Both the position numbers and the translations under genes were made by a program. From NCBI RefSeq assembly GCF_963676485.1, contig NZ_OY781114.1, forward strand, positions 1,634,501-1,698,500: 64,000 nucleotides of DNA. The letters are read 5' to 3'. Source of the stretch: an uncultured Cohaesibacter sp. (lineage in GTDB: Bacteria; Pseudomonadota; Alphaproteobacteria; Rhizobiales; Cohaesibacteraceae). The notes under the pieces were generated by a model. The model had not been told where the DNA came from and ran no database searches. It was given only the letters and a program-made list of their open reading frames with translations. Numbering within the stretch: position 1 is the first letter of the stretch; each line of letters opens with the position of its first letter. Shown here one piece after another: positions 52,731 to 63,595 of this stretch.

Positions 52731-52862
52731 AAAGGAAAAAATTAGAAAAAGTTCGAGGTGTTTTAGCGTGCCTACTACCTTCCCACACCCGAAGGACACG
52801 CCGTATCTCCATCGACCAAACAGGGCTTTCTCGCCAGACGGTAACAAACAGGACAACAGCAG

Positions 52863-54380
52863 ATGGAGTGGTTAGAAACCCTAAGACGTAGCTTTCTCGA
52901 TTTCGACGCTATGGCTTCTGTTCTGCCCAGTATGTTTTACATCGGGCTCAAGAACACAATAATTCTCGCAGCATTTTCAACATTCTTCGGCGTTCTTATC
53001 GGCATTGTGCTGGCGGTCATGGGCATCTCCCGGTCCCCATGGCTGAAGCTTCCAGCGCGTATCTATACCGATATTTTCCGTGGTCTCCCCGCAACCGTAA
53101 CCATTCTGTTGATCGGGCAGGGCTTTGCCCGCATCGGTCGCGAGCTATTCGGTCCTTCCCCCTTTCCTTTGGGGATTGCCGCACTCAGCCTGATTGCAGG
53201 CGCTTATATTGGTGAAATCTTTCGCTCAGGCATCCAGAGTGTTGACAAGGGCCAGATGGAGGCCAGCCGTGCTCTTTCCATGAGCTACGGTCAGGGGATG
53301 CGCCTTATCGTCATCCCGCAGGGTATCCGCCGTATTCTCCCCGCCCTCGTCAACCAATTCATCGGCAACGTCAAGGACTCAAGCCTTGTCTACTTTCTTG
53401 GCTTGCTTACCTACCAACGCGATCTATTCCGCGTTGGTCAGGATCAGGCTGTGGTCACAGGCAATCTCTCGCCGCTGCTCCTGGCTGGTGTCTTCTATTT
53501 GATGATCACGGTGCCACTCACCCATCTGGTCAACTATATCGACCACAGGCTCCGAACCGGTAAAGTCACCAGGTCAGGCCCGGTCTCAGGGCTCGAGGAA
53601 GTAACCGAACAGGCCTCAGTTTCAAATGTTCAAGCGGTCGAGAAACCTGCCTTCAAGGGCGGCAGCTTGAAAATTTCGAACCTGACAATGGCCTATGGTG
53701 ATATCGACGTGCTGAAGGATATCTCGCTCGAGGTTCCCGCAGGCTCCGTGACATGCGTCATCGGGCCATCCGGCTCGGGCAAATCCACCCTTCTGCGCGG
53801 CCTGAACCGTCTGGTCGAGCCCAAATCCGGCGCGGTCACTCTGGATGGCAGCAATGTGCTGACCATGCAGCCAGAGAAGCTGCGCCGCCGCATCGGCATG
53901 GTCTTCCAGCATTTCAACCTGTTCCCCGACCATACGGCACTGCAGAATGTCAGTCTGGCGTTGAATAAGGTCAAAAAGATGCCGATTGCCGAGGCTCGGA
54001 AACTTGCCGAGGAACGCCTCTCTGAAGTGGGGCTCGCCTCACGCATGAACCACCGGCCCGCCAACCTGTCCGGCGGCCAGCAGCAGCGTGTTGCCATCGC
54101 CCGGACACTGGCCATGGAACCGGAAGTCATCCTCTTTGACGAGGTGACAAGTGCCCTTGACCCTGAACTCGTCAAGGGTGTTCTGGAACTGATGACGGAT
54201 CTTGGCAAACGCGGCATGACGATGCTTGTCGTCACCCACGAAATGGGCTTTGCCCGCAAGGTGGCCGATCAGGTCGTGTTCATGGATGAGGGACGCATCG
54301 TCGAGGTCGGCTCGCCCGAACAGATCTTCGACCATCCCAAGAATGACCGTCTGCAACACTTCCTGAATGAAGTGCTCTGA
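52863..54380 (+). CDS. Fused ABC permease-ATPase (polar amino acid type)
   Basis: A 505-residue protein joining a HisM/GlnP-type permease (residues about 1-235) and a GlnQ-type ATPase (about 265-505). The permease has the coupling loop [28 protein letters not shown]. The ATPase has Walker [10 protein letters not shown] near residue 300, signature [17 protein letters not shown] and Walker [17 protein letters not shown]. Fusions of this kind occur in some opine/amino-acid systems. A single fused chain would act as a homodimer, giving two of each domain. Same operon as the binding protein. Confidence 0.9.
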   Translation: MEWLETLRRSFLDFDAMASVLPSMFYIGLKNTIILAAFSTFFGVLIGIVLAVMGISRSPWLKLPARIYTDIFRGLPATVTILLIGQGFARIGRELFGPSPFPLGIAALSLIAGAYIGEIFRSGIQSVDKGQMEASRALSMSYGQGMRLIVIPQGIRRILPALVNQFIGNVKDSSLVYFLGLLTYQRDLFRVGQDQAVVTGNLSPLLLAGVFYLMITVPLTHLVNYIDHRLRTGKVTRSGPVSGLEEVTEQASVSNVQAVEKPAFKGGSLKISNLTMAYGDIDVLKDISLEVPAGSVTCVIGPSGSGKSTLLRGLNRLVEPKSGAVTLDGSNVLTMQPEKLRRRIGMVFQHFNLFPDHTALQNVSLALNKVKKMPIAEARKLAEERLSEVGLASRMNHRPANLSGGQQQRVAIARTLAMEPEVILFDEVTSALDPELVKGVLELMTDLGKRGMTMLVVTHEMGFARKVADQVVFMDEGRIVEVGSPEQIFDHPKNDRLQHFLNEVL

Positions 54381-54429
54381 CGGATAGCGGGCGCATAAAG
54401 TATGCGTTTCGTACCACCAAGTGACAAAG

Positions 54430-54458
54430 GGAAGCGACCAAGGTTGCTTCCTTTTTTT
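54430..54458 (+). terminator. Terminator of the ABC operon
   Basis: GGAAGCGACC at 54430-54439 pairs with GGTTGCTTCC at 54442-54451 (one G-T wobble), followed by seven T residues (54452-54458). A clear intrinsic terminator 50 bp after the permease-ATPase gene. Confidence 0.88.
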
Positions 54459-54500
54459 ATGCTTCCGCCGCCGTGCGGGGACAGGCGGAACACTTAAGCA

Positions 54501-55529
54501 CTAGCAAGCAATGTAGGGGCCTGCAGATCCTCGCTCGACGAGTTGTGCGCTGACAAGTTTTCTAAGTGTCTCAGGTGCAGATCCATGCAATTGCTCAACA
54601 AGAAGGTCAACCAAGGCTGCTCCTGCAGCGCGATGATCAACAGAGTAGGTGGTCAGTCCAGGCCTGGCGTAGGCACCTTCATTGATGCCATCATAGGAAA
54701 TCACCGACAGGTCGCGACCTATCTGAAGATTTTGCTCTTCCGCCGCTTCATAGAGCCCCAGAGCTGCAATATCCAATGCACAGATAACGGCACTTGGAGG
54801 ATTGTCTTGCTTTAGCAGAATGCGGCCCTCGCGAAGCCCGTCCTTCTTGGAAACGGCTTCACTGCGGACAATGTCTTCCCTATATGCCAAACCGGCTTCT
54901 TTAAGCCCGGTTTTATATCCTTCCAGCCTTAGTCTTGCATACATGTAGCTACTGAGCCCATTGATAAAACCGATGCGCGTATGCCCCAAAGCTGCCAATG
55001 TCTTCACGGCTTCTTTCATCGCGCGCGCGCCGTCAATGTCGAACCAGCTGCAGCCCTTTGTGTCCTCCAAACGTCCATACATTGTGAACGGCACTTTCGC
55101 GTGCTGTAAATATTTGACTCGCGGATCATTCGCCTTTGTTCTGGGCAAGATGAAACCGTCGACGACTTTTTCCTCACACAGGCGTTCCATCATCTCCAGT
55201 GTGCCTTGCATATCCGGCGCAGTTGTGACGGTCACCGTCCAATGATGATCAAACGCCCGTCGGGATATTCCGTCAATCAGTTCGGTGAGATACGTGTGGT
55301 AACCATAGCTTCCTTCGGAATTGAGCATCACACCAATAGAACGCACCAAACCGGTCCGGATCGCTTGAGCCTGAACCATTGGCTTATATCCCATTTGCTC
55401 GGAGATTTTTCGGACTTTTTCCCGCGTGGCCTCCGAAATATCCGGATAACCATTCAAAGCCCTAGAAACGGTGCTTTTTGATAAGCCCAATGCCTTTGCG
55501 ACATCGCTAATGGTGCAACGCATCCTCAT
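54501..55529 (-). CDS. LacI family regulator 2
   Basis: A 342-residue LacI protein: HTH CTISDVAKALGLSKSTVSRALNGYPDISEATREKV, hinge YKPMVQAQAIRTG and a ligand domain with GFILPRTKANDPRV and GHTRIGFINGLSSYMYARLRLEGY. The hinge has Gln-Ala-Gln-Ala in place of the usual N/L-A-R-S/G-L, so its DNA specificity may differ from LacI 1. It lies convergent to the ABC operon. No ACCGGT operator is seen in front of it. Confidence 0.88.
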   Translation of the reverse strand: MRMRCTISDVAKALGLSKSTVSRALNGYPDISEATREKVRKISEQMGYKPMVQAQAIRTGLVRSIGVMLNSEGSYGYHTYLTELIDGISRRAFDHHWTVTVTTAPDMQGTLEMMERLCEEKVVDGFILPRTKANDPRVKYLQHAKVPFTMYGRLEDTKGCSWFDIDGARAMKEAVKTLAALGHTRIGFINGLSSYMYARLRLEGYKTGLKEAGLAYREDIVRSEAVSKKDGLREGRILLKQDNPPSAVICALDIAALGLYEAAEEQNLQIGRDLSVISYDGINEGAYARPGLTTYSVDHRAAGAALVDLLVEQLHGSAPETLRKLVSAQLVERGSAGPYIAC

Positions 55530-55963
55530 TTTCTCTGCTTGGAATGAATTTGTTCCTTCCAGACGCCGTGCGGAACGCCCTCATGCGACCTCAGATTGCG
55601 CTCCGAAACCTGTTTTGACAAGAGAACTGCGTGACTGTGTGGACGGTTTGCGTTTGGCTGGGGTTTTGCCGCTTTGACAGATTGGCCAAGAGCAGGCATA
55701 TCTCCAGCCTTCGACTGCGACCTTGGACGACGTGAGGCAGCTACCTATAACGACACCTCAGACATCATAGGCAGGGCTGAAAGAGGTGGACTTCCTCCGA
55801 CATTCGTCCTTCCTGCGCCTTAGTGCTATATCTTCAGGATGATTATTGTGACCATCTCAACAACATCTGACAGATAGCATGTAAATTTAACTGCCATTCA
55901 AAATGTCGGGTATAGCCTTACAAATCAGTTGACGTGTGTCAGCCATTGCCTTACATTGACATT
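55530..55963. other. Intergenic region between LacI 2 and higBA
   Basis: 430 bp at a boundary between the catabolic island and the mobile segment. Contains the lacI2 promoter on one side and that of higBA on the other. No gene, repeat module or palindrome of note was recognised. Confidence 0.4.
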
Positions 55964-56242
55964 ATGATAAAGAGCATTCGACATAAGGGTCTGAAGGCCT
56001 ATTGGACTAAGGGACAGACAAAAGGTCTCAACTCAGATTGGCTTCCAAAGATCCGGATTATCATGTCGGCGCTCGACGCTGCCGATGAACCGGAAGAGAT
56101 GGACTTTCCGGGTTCTCGCTTTCATAGCCTGAAGGGAGACATGGGTGACTATTTCTCAGTTCGGCTCACAGGGAACTTTCGGGTCATCTTTCAGTTCGAT
56201 GGCGAAGGTTTCATTCTGGTTGATATCAAGGACTATCACTGA
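55964..56242 (+). CDS. higB: HigB-type toxin (RelE/HigB superfamily)
   Basis: A 92-residue toxin starting at the ATG opening MIKSIRHKGLKAYW, the standard HigB N-terminus; a longer frame upstream is rejected. Typical are the FPGSRFHSLKGDMGDYFSVRLTGNFRVIFQF core and DIKDYH end. These proteins cleave mRNA on the ribosome. The stop overlaps the antitoxin start (TGATG), with the toxin-first order that marks higBA. Confidence 0.92.
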   Translation: MIKSIRHKGLKAYWTKGQTKGLNSDWLPKIRIIMSALDAADEPEEMDFPGSRFHSLKGDMGDYFSVRLTGNFRVIFQFDGEGFILVDIKDYH

Positions 56243-56544
56243 TGATCAATAAACACGCATCCGTTTCAGCAACACACCCTGGCGAGCTGCTTAGAGAAAT
56301 CATCTTGCCAGATATTCCCATGAGCAAGGTAGCGATTGCTGAAGCTCTGCAGATCTCCCGCCAGACGCTGTATGACATTCTCAATGAGAGACAGCCCATC
56401 ACGGCTGAGATGGCTGTTCGCTTTGGCAAGCTGCTCGGCAATGGAGCGAGCTTTTGGCTGAACATGCAGCGCAACTATGATTTGGAGAAGGCAAAACTCG
56501 CGATCGATGTTTCCTCCATTCCAACAATCAAGGTGGCCAGCTGA
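56242..56544 (+). CDS. higA: HigA-type antitoxin
   Basis: A 100-residue Xre/HigA-family protein: HPGELLREIILPDIPMSKVAIAEALQISRQTLYDILNERQPITAEMAVRFGKLLGNGASFWLNMQRNYDLEKAK (in parts) contains the whole HTH and the family C-terminus. It neutralises HigB and represses its own operon in known systems. One base overlap with higB. Confidence 0.93.
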   Translation: MINKHASVSATHPGELLREIILPDIPMSKVAIAEALQISRQTLYDILNERQPITAEMAVRFGKLLGNGASFWLNMQRNYDLEKAKLAIDVSSIPTIKVAS

Positions 56545-56646
56545 TCCAAACACATTGCCGTGGTGGCGTATGGACCTAAGAAGCAGTCTCGATCGTTGTC
56601 CAACAATTTATAACATAGTAGACAGCGCCCAGCAGTGCCGATAAAG

Positions 56647-57261
<615 letters not shown>

Positions 57262-57444
57262 GGCCTCGAAGGGCGGATTGCTGACATTTCCCGATGGTAT
57301 GAACACACCCGGGTGAACATAGGAAGCGGACCTTCAAGCGTTTCACAAAACAAATAGTAGCTAATTGGAAATCTCTGGCATTAGTTTGAAGTCTTTCGTA
57401 TATTTTAAACACGTAAAACCATATTCAGATTTTAGATTAAGTTG

Positions 57445-58389
57445 ATGAAAGATCGAACCAAGCGTCAGCATTTCGTCCCACGCTTCTATTTGCGTAACTT
57501 TTGCGACGCGGATGGCTATATTTGGACACATGATAGCCGGTGCGGCGATGCAAGACGCTCGACGCCAGAGAACACCGGCTTTGAAACCAATATCTATTCT
57601 CCACTAGCGGAAGATGGGGAGCGGTTTGATGAGATCGAAGGATTTCTCGCTGATGTTGAAAGCTCAGCCGCGCCTCTCCTAACCCGCCTAGGGAACGGTG
57701 AACAGCTTGATGCTGACGAGAAAGTCACGATATCACTTTTCATAGCCAGCATGTTCGTTCGGAGCCCCGCACAAATTAGACAGTTCGCAGCGCTTGCGGG
57801 TGATACGGCAAGTTGGATGACCGCGACGCATGTTGAAGGAGATCTGATTTCTAAACAAAAACGTGGTGAAGACACACAACTCGAAGAAGGGGTTCTTGAC
57901 TACCTAGCGAGAAAGGATGCGCTAAAGGTGAGTGTGGATAGGCGCGCTGGTCTAATGAGCTTTTTACAATTGGATCCAATTTCTCGACAGATCAATGAAA
58001 TGACATGGTCCTTTGAAATTTCCAAAGATGTGGAACTTATTACGAGCGACAACTCAGTTTTTTGGGTTGCAGCAGAAAAGATACCAAGATCTCCATATGG
58101 TTTTGGTCTTGCGCACAGGCACGCAGTGATTCCATTTCCATTGTCTCCATCACGAGTACTGCGTATCGATCATGGCAACTTGCGGCCATGGCAAACTCAT
58201 CTTATGGACAAACGCCGAGCGAAGCTTGCTAACAAATACCAAGCCCAACATAAAGATCATTGCCTTTACTACCGCACTCATCATGATGGGCTTCATCAAC
58301 TTGGTATGAAGTACTCTAAACCAGTGCAACAGTTAGAATCTGGATATACGGGACCAGAGGTGAGGGTGGTTCGAAAACTGAAGCATTAG
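57445..58389 (+). CDS. DUF4238 family protein
   Basis: A 314-residue protein. The N-terminus KRQHFVPRFYLRNFCDADGYIWTHD is the DUF4238 hallmark (H-x-V-P-x-F-Y-L-R-x-F). The LFIASMFVRSPAQIRQFAALAGD and later WSFEISKDVELITSDNSVFW segments also match. The family has no established function but is often in or near defence islands. The ATG at 57445 has no clear ribosome binding site. GC content is lower than in the catabolic island. Confidence 0.8.
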   Translation: MKDRTKRQHFVPRFYLRNFCDADGYIWTHDSRCGDARRSTPENTGFETNIYSPLAEDGERFDEIEGFLADVESSAAPLLTRLGNGEQLDADEKVTISLFIASMFVRSPAQIRQFAALAGDTASWMTATHVEGDLISKQKRGEDTQLEEGVLDYLARKDALKVSVDRRAGLMSFLQLDPISRQINEMTWSFEISKDVELITSDNSVFWVAAEKIPRSPYGFGLAHRHAVIPFPLSPSRVLRIDHGNLRPWQTHLMDKRRAKLANKYQAQHKDHCLYYRTHHDGLHQLGMKYSKPVQQLESGYTGPEVRVVRKLKH

Positions 58390-58831
58390 CAACAGGACAA
58401 GGAAGCTGGCATTGGCTTCAGTGGTTTGAGCTGCACTATAGTCAAGAGAGAAAGTATCAAGCACATATTGGATTGGCGGATATCTAACCTTTATTTTTTA
58501 CAACCGCGATCACCAGATTTTTCAACAGGTATTGCCTTTAATTTAGAAGAAAAAGATAACGCGGGATCGGAAATTGAGGACGTCATGATAACCTTCACTA
58601 ATGATAGTGAGAACGAGAACTTTCCAAAATGCAAGGACGGTTAGCTTACGGTTCCATTAGATTATAACCAATTCCTCGCAGTGTGAGATCAGGCTCACGC
58701 CTCGAATAGATAAGTATTTTTTGTAGTTTCATGACGGAAGAAACCGTGATCGTTGTTACTTGCGAAATCGACGGTGATATAAACTGATGATGAGTTCAAA
58801 GATTACATTCGGATTTCAATAGGTAAACTAA
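58390..58831. other. AT-rich intergenic region before the STAND gene
   Basis: 440 bp of AT-rich sequence. A frame of 72 codons from a TTG at 58426 shows no family and no good ribosome binding site. The promoter of the large gene is expected here. No repeat module was seen. Confidence 0.4.
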
Positions 58832-61800
58832 ATGCTTGAACTGTTGTTAGGTTTTGGCGGGCTAGTCGGCGGTTGGGCTGCTTCTGAAGCACTGAATCGT
58901 GGGGCTGCGCGTTTAGAACGTGAGCTCACTAGCCGACTAGTAAAACACTTTCAAGACAACCATAATTTGTTACGAGCGCCGCGACGTGCACATTGCGTAG
59001 CATGTCTAGAAATATTGGATATAGCTAAAGAAGATCTGGCTAACGCATGTGCCGGTCATAATAGTGCGCTCTACACAGGGCGGTTTCCGGAGTTTTTTTC
59101 TGCTTGTAAATATTTTAAAAATAATATCCGAAAGTGTGCTTCTGAAGCTGGCTACAACGAACAGCTTGAAGGAAAGCCAGCTGCAAATTGGGCGACCTTA
59201 ATTTCCAGTAATACAACGCTAGTTGAGGATGCATTGGCTGAAATAGCTGATGGCGGTAGCACAAACAGCATAACTACAGATCTTTTTGCTGATGCAGCAG
59301 CTTTTGAAATAGCTTCTGCCGGTTGGTCCGGAGATATAGATACAATTGCCAATGTGCTCCATCCAGTCTGCCGTGAGCAATACCCGTTAATATTCGCAAA
59401 AGCGATAGCAGAAGAGATCAAATCAGACACCAAGTTTAATTCGCTCTGGCTCACATTGAAGCAAGACGAAATACGTCGATCGGTTGCTCACGCAACTGAA
59501 ATGCTGGAGAAAGTGTATCGAAATCAAAGTCGCGGGCCGAGACTAGTGATCCCACTCGAGGCAAAGAGTATATTTCACTACACATCCCCTACAATCGAAA
59601 TGATTGGGCGGGCAGAGGAAACCAAACATCTCATTGAGTTTCTCGAATCGGACGTAAATTTCTGCTGGATGCAACTTTCTGGTGTAGGGGGGCAGGGCAA
59701 AAGTAGGCTGGCTTTGAAGCTAGTGTTACACGCAATTAGAAATAACTGGGCTGGAGGCTTTCTTTATGATGACGAATTGGAGGATTTCACACGAACAATC
59801 AAAAGCTGGGAACCTGATCATCCGCACCTAATTGTTCTTGATTACATAATCGGTAGAGAAAACGCCGTCGCAAAACTATTTCGGGCGTTTAGGGAAAATC
59901 AAAACGGCTATCAGTTCCCTGTACGTTTGCTACTGTCAGAACGTCAACGTTGGGATGCTGGTGGGCGCATACGTGAAAGCGAAGGCGTTACCAAGGGTAA
60001 TGCCTCATCATTAGGCGTGGAAAGCAACCAGATTCGAGCGGCAATTGAAGGTTTGACCACACCTAGTTCTCGCCAGACTGCAACACCAATAACCGAGCGC
60101 GTAACAGCCGAATGGTTCGCAAAGGCCTGTGGCAACACGGATGTATACACGCGTGATGTTCTTGAGATGGCTCATACTCGTAATCTAATAGAGCTAGATC
60201 GGATGGCAAATGGCGAGCTTGTCTGGATTACTAGGAAAGTCGCGTTTTATTTCGGCCAACCTAATCTTAAGCAGAGCGACCGATTTATCTCTGATCAACT
60301 GAATCGCCTCGATAGCGCAGGAAGACCTCTTTTCGCTTATCTTCTCGGTTTAGCTCTAAGCATGACAAATGCGGGAAGTTCATGGTCAAATCAAGAGGAT
60401 TTACTAAACTATGTTCTGCGCCGTGACCAACGCCAGCGTTGGGGAGCTTACTTTGGTGAAACAGCTCCTGCGATTGGTGATGATATTCCTGCGATGCGAC
60501 TTGCGGTTCTTGCGACCATCGTCCGCGGTTTCGATTTTCGCGATCATAATCTTTCTTCTTTTATTTCACCTATTAATTCGGACCTTCGTCGACAAGCTCT
60601 TGCCCTAAATGCAGGTCTAATTGCATCAAGCGAAAGAGGTCCCGGTAATTACCTTCCCCCCCTCGAACCAGATCTGATTGGTGAATGGTTCGTACTAAAC
60701 GCGTTCGAAGGTGGTTTACCTATGGCAGAAATTTTGGATTTAGCTTGGCAGATAAAACCCAAAGAAACCGGTGCATTTTTGCAGCGGATTGCGCAGGATT
60801 TTCCCGAACACCCAACAACGATCGAAATAGTTAACTATCGAATATCTGATTTTCCACCCAAGCCATTAGAGGCATTCGCAGTACAGATTTTGTGTACCCT
60901 CCCAACGACCTCTGCACCACTTGATGGAGGGTTGATTCAGTCTGTCCGGCAGTTGGCTAAAAAGGGGGACGCTGATGCAGAAGTTGCCATTGCGAGATAC
61001 TTACTCAATACTATTGAAGCTGACGATGAAAAAGGTGACGAACTTACTCCGGAGCTTTTGAAGTTTCTCGAAAGTGCGGTTTCTCGACAGCATGGCGATG
61101 CCCTGTCAATGTATGGGGTACTTCTTTTTTACGGCCGTATTTTGCCTCAGAATCGGGAACGGGGTGTAGAACTGGTCAAGGCGGGTGCCAACGCCAGATC
61201 CGTTCCTGCAATGAGAAATTTTGCGATTATGTTGCGCAATGGTCTTGGGAGAGCCAAGGACAGTGAACTTGCGGCCTATTGGGCAAAGGAGGCCGCTCAG
61301 CGGGAAGACGCCATAGCAATGTCACTCCTAGGAGACATGTATCTAAAAGGAGATGGTATTTCAAAAGATTTGGGTAAAGCTCTGCTATGGTTAAAGCGTA
61401 GCTCAGATGCTGGGAATAAGGACGCCTCTAAGACGCTAGATGGACTTCATATCGCAAGAATACTACATTTGGGCCACGATTTAATTGATAGCACTGCACA
61501 AGATTGGGCATCGACTCAGGTAAAAGGTCTTCAAGCAGATTCCTCTTTCATCGAAAGCCCTCCAATACCCGGCAAATGGCGCACTATTTTTGCCAAAGAA
61601 GCGCATAGCTTTTTGGCCGACATAGCGACGTCGGCGCACCATCAAGAACAGTTGTCTGAACTTTTTAGGTTGAAGTGCGAGGCAATTCGCAAGACCCCAC
61701 TTACCTGTTTCCACGACTGCAACTTGCTTGAAGTCCAAGTTCGCCGAAACCTAGAGAGCGTTTCTTGCAGCTTAATGGCTCTACAAGGACCTCGCGGCGC

Positions 61801-63106
61801 TGTAATTTTGGATGGGAGCAATACAAGCATTTATAATTTTGCTAAGTACTCACTTCATCTGAATGGAACAGAAGAAGCTAATACTTATATCCGATTTTTC
61901 TTTTCGTGCGTTGCAGGCCGTCACGGCCGGTTCGACCTTTTGGAAAGTAAGGATAACATTCGCTGGACGGATGTGGGCGTAGCTGAAGGGGATCACAAAA
62001 GATTGGAGCAACACTTAGAGCAGCAAGTTCTCTCCCTCAGCGGTTCACTACAAACTGAAGATGGAGATATCCACTATCGCGGAACCGCCTCAATGGCATT
62101 TAAAAATTCACTTTTTAATTGCTCAATTTCTATAGACAAAGATGGATTCGTCGTTATGTCGAATGAAGAACTTGTTTTGGAGAATCTACGCATCATGGAA
62201 CGAAACCAAAAAGGTATGTTCCTTTATCCATATCAAACGCATATTCAAGGCTTGAACCAAGGCAAGCAAGTAACGAGCGAAAACATCCCAAAACCACTAG
62301 AAGATCCTCAAATAACGGCGAAGAAAGTTAAGTATGTCCACTTATCATTTGGGCGCCCAACCCGACCACGGAATCAGCCTGCCGAACAATGGGCTATTGA
62401 TCAAGCAGCCAACTTTGCCTCAGCCCAGTGGATAGACCAACCTATTGTTAAGTTTGATTGGCAAGACATCACTAGAACCTCCAAGGATTTTCAATCAACA
62501 TTGGGTAAAGTTCATGAGGCAATAATCCAACAGCAAGTTGATATCGATATGCTCGCGGTTCATTGCAACGCTATTCGTGCCACTAACTTGGGTTTTTATC
62601 CAGGCACACGTTTGGTGGAGATACAGTTATCAATGAAGGAAGAAAAAATAACACAAGCAATAATATCGTTGATGGTAAGTGAGAATGGAGCAACCATTCT
62701 CGATGGTCTTTCCCCCATAGTATATGCACTCAACAAAGAAAACCTTTCTTTTCCGGATGAGACATCTCGCCTTCAATATCTGAAGTTTTTTAGTGCATAT
62801 GTACGGGGGGAACAGGGACCCTTCCTCGTTGTTGAACATGCAAACGAAGTTCAGTTTGTCGATAACGCCGAACAAGCTCGCCTGTTGCCGATGATTGACC
62901 CGATCAAGCCCATTCGGGAAAAAGCAAATGAATCGACACAGAGCTTTTCCACTTTCGTTATTTACGACGGTCACCTATTCCGCTGCTTATTCAATATTGG
63001 AATTAATGGCTTAATCGAAATGAAAGAAGACTACCCTGTAACTGATATAGCCCAAGTTAAACGTCGTCGTTATCGTGGACCACTTAGATGGGTTGAAATT
63101 AAATGA
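58832..63106 (+). CDS. Large STAND-type NTPase with Sel1 repeats and duplicated C-terminal domain
   Basis: A 1424-residue protein. Residues 1-20 are hydrophobic and Gly-rich (LELLLGFGGLVGGWAASEAL), a possible membrane anchor. A helical region precedes a STAND-like NTPase: Walker A GVGGQGKS at 284-291, Walker B HLIVLDY with Asp337, then RLLLSERQ sensor-like strand. Residues about 748-870 are Sel1/TPR repeats (for example AMSLLGDMYLKGDGISKDLGKALLWLKRSSDAGNKDA). Two copies of a roughly 180-residue domain end the protein, near 945-1120 and 1240-1424, sharing C-x-AIR, LLEVQV/LVEIQL, AVILDGSN/ATILDGLS, YIRFFFSCVAG/YLKFFSAYVRG and a final FNCSISIDKDGF/FRCLFNIGINGL block. STAND proteins of this size in mobile regions are commonly antiphage sensors. 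The C-terminal domain is not one I recognise. The ribosome binding site (TAGGTAAACTA) is weak. Confidence 0.78.
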   Translation: MLELLLGFGGLVGGWAASEALNRGAARLERELTSRLVKHFQDNHNLLRAPRRAHCVACLEILDIAKEDLANACAGHNSALYTGRFPEFFSACKYFKNNIRKCASEAGYNEQLEGKPAANWATLISSNTTLVEDALAEIADGGSTNSITTDLFADAAAFEIASAGWSGDIDTIANVLHPVCREQYPLIFAKAIAEEIKSDTKFNSLWLTLKQDEIRRSVAHATEMLEKVYRNQSRGPRLVIPLEAKSIFHYTSPTIEMIGRAEETKHLIEFLESDVNFCWMQLSGVGGQGKSRLALKLVLHAIRNNWAGGFLYDDELEDFTRTIKSWEPDHPHLIVLDYIIGRENAVAKLFRAFRENQNGYQFPVRLLLSERQRWDAGGRIRESEGVTKGNASSLGVESNQIRAAIEGLTTPSSRQTATPITERVTAEWFAKACGNTDVYTRDVLEMAHTRNLIELDRMANGELVWITRKVAFYFGQPNLKQSDRFISDQLNRLDSAGRPLFAYLLGLALSMTNAGSSWSNQEDLLNYVLRRDQRQRWGAYFGETAPAIGDDIPAMRLAVLATIVRGFDFRDHNLSSFISPINSDLRRQALALNAGLIASSERGPGNYLPPLEPDLIGEWFVLNAFEGGLPMAEILDLAWQIKPKETGAFLQRIAQDFPEHPTTIEIVNYRISDFPPKPLEAFAVQILCTLPTTSAPLDGGLIQSVRQLAKKGDADAEVAIARYLLNTIEADDEKGDELTPELLKFLESAVSRQHGDALSMYGVLLFYGRILPQNRERGVELVKAGANARSVPAMRNFAIMLRNGLGRAKDSELAAYWAKEAAQREDAIAMSLLGDMYLKGDGISKDLGKALLWLKRSSDAGNKDASKTLDGLHIARILHLGHDLIDSTAQDWASTQVKGLQADSSFIESPPIPGKWRTIFAKEAHSFLADIATSAHHQEQLSELFRLKCEAIRKTPLTCFHDCNLLEVQVRRNLESVSCSLMALQGPRGAVILDGSNTSIYNFAKYSLHLNGTEEANTYIRFFFSCVAGRHGRFDLLESKDNIRWTDVGVAEGDHKRLEQHLEQQVLSLSGSLQTEDGDIHYRGTASMAFKNSLFNCSISIDKDGFVVMSNEELVLENLRIMERNQKGMFLYPYQTHIQGLNQGKQVTSENIPKPLEDPQITAKKVKYVHLSFGRPTRPRNQPAEQWAIDQAANFASAQWIDQPIVKFDWQDITRTSKDFQSTLGKVHEAIIQQQVDIDMLAVHCNAIRATNLGFYPGTRLVEIQLSMKEEKITQAIISLMVSENGATILDGLSPIVYALNKENLSFPDETSRLQYLKFFSAYVRGEQGPFLVVEHANEVQFVDNAEQARLLPMIDPIKPIREKANESTQSFSTFVIYDGHLFRCLFNIGINGLIEMKEDYPVTDIAQVKRRRYRGPLRWVEIK

Positions 63107-63293
63107 AAGCTATTCGCCACAGCCGAAGCGAACGCGCTCTCTTTGGACGTACTGTGGTAATGCGATTTTGAGTTTGATCAGAATTCAAAATGACGGCTAT
63201 TTACTCTTCATGATGTTGGTCTTTGTTTTGTATTGCAAAAAATGTCTCCCCCCCGCACAAAAAATAGCCAGTTGACGTGCTACCCAGACTGGT

Positions 63294-63425
63294 CTCTGAG
63301 GGCGATAGATCATAAGAGCGGCTTGCTTCTGATACCATCGTCTTGCCTTGAATGATCTCGATAACCAATGCGGATTTCCGCTTCGCTGTCCAGCATTTGA
63401 TCTTATCGTCCATCGTCGTACTCAT
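63294..63425 (-). pseudogene. IS3-family transposase orfA fragment
   Basis: Minus-strand translation gives MDDKIKCWTAKRKSALVIEI, then IQGKTMVSEASRSYDLSPSE, the N-terminal HTH of the orfA protein of an IS3-group element (usual form RWTAKRKAALVLEILQGKTT...EASRQYDLTPSE). After SPSE the sequence departs, and orfB is missing. The frame runs on to 63201 as unrelated sequence. Confidence 0.7.
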
Positions 63426-63507
63426 TGCTATTTTCCACTATCTATAGCATGCGCGGAGTTTCAATGGGTCAATACAAACGACCACTTCTGTCCGCAAACC
63501 CGGCAAT

Positions 63508-63560
63508 GGCACGCTCAAAATGCTGCACTTCGTTCGAACGGCAGGAATAGGGAATCTGGC
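63508..63560 (-). repeat. Dispersed intergenic repeat, part of module B (reverse)
   Basis: On the minus strand reads CCTATTCCTGCCGTTCGAAC / GAAGTGCAGCATTTTGAGC, the centre of module B as in 32730-32909. First of three repeat pieces at the right end of the window. Confidence 0.55.
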
Positions 63561-63595
63561 TTTTGGGATGTAGTCTCTGCCGAGTGCCCGCTTCG

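Noticed and set aside
58426..58644. 72-codon frame between DUF4238 and the STAND gene
   Set aside because: TTG start without ribosome binding site and no recognised family; left as intergenic.
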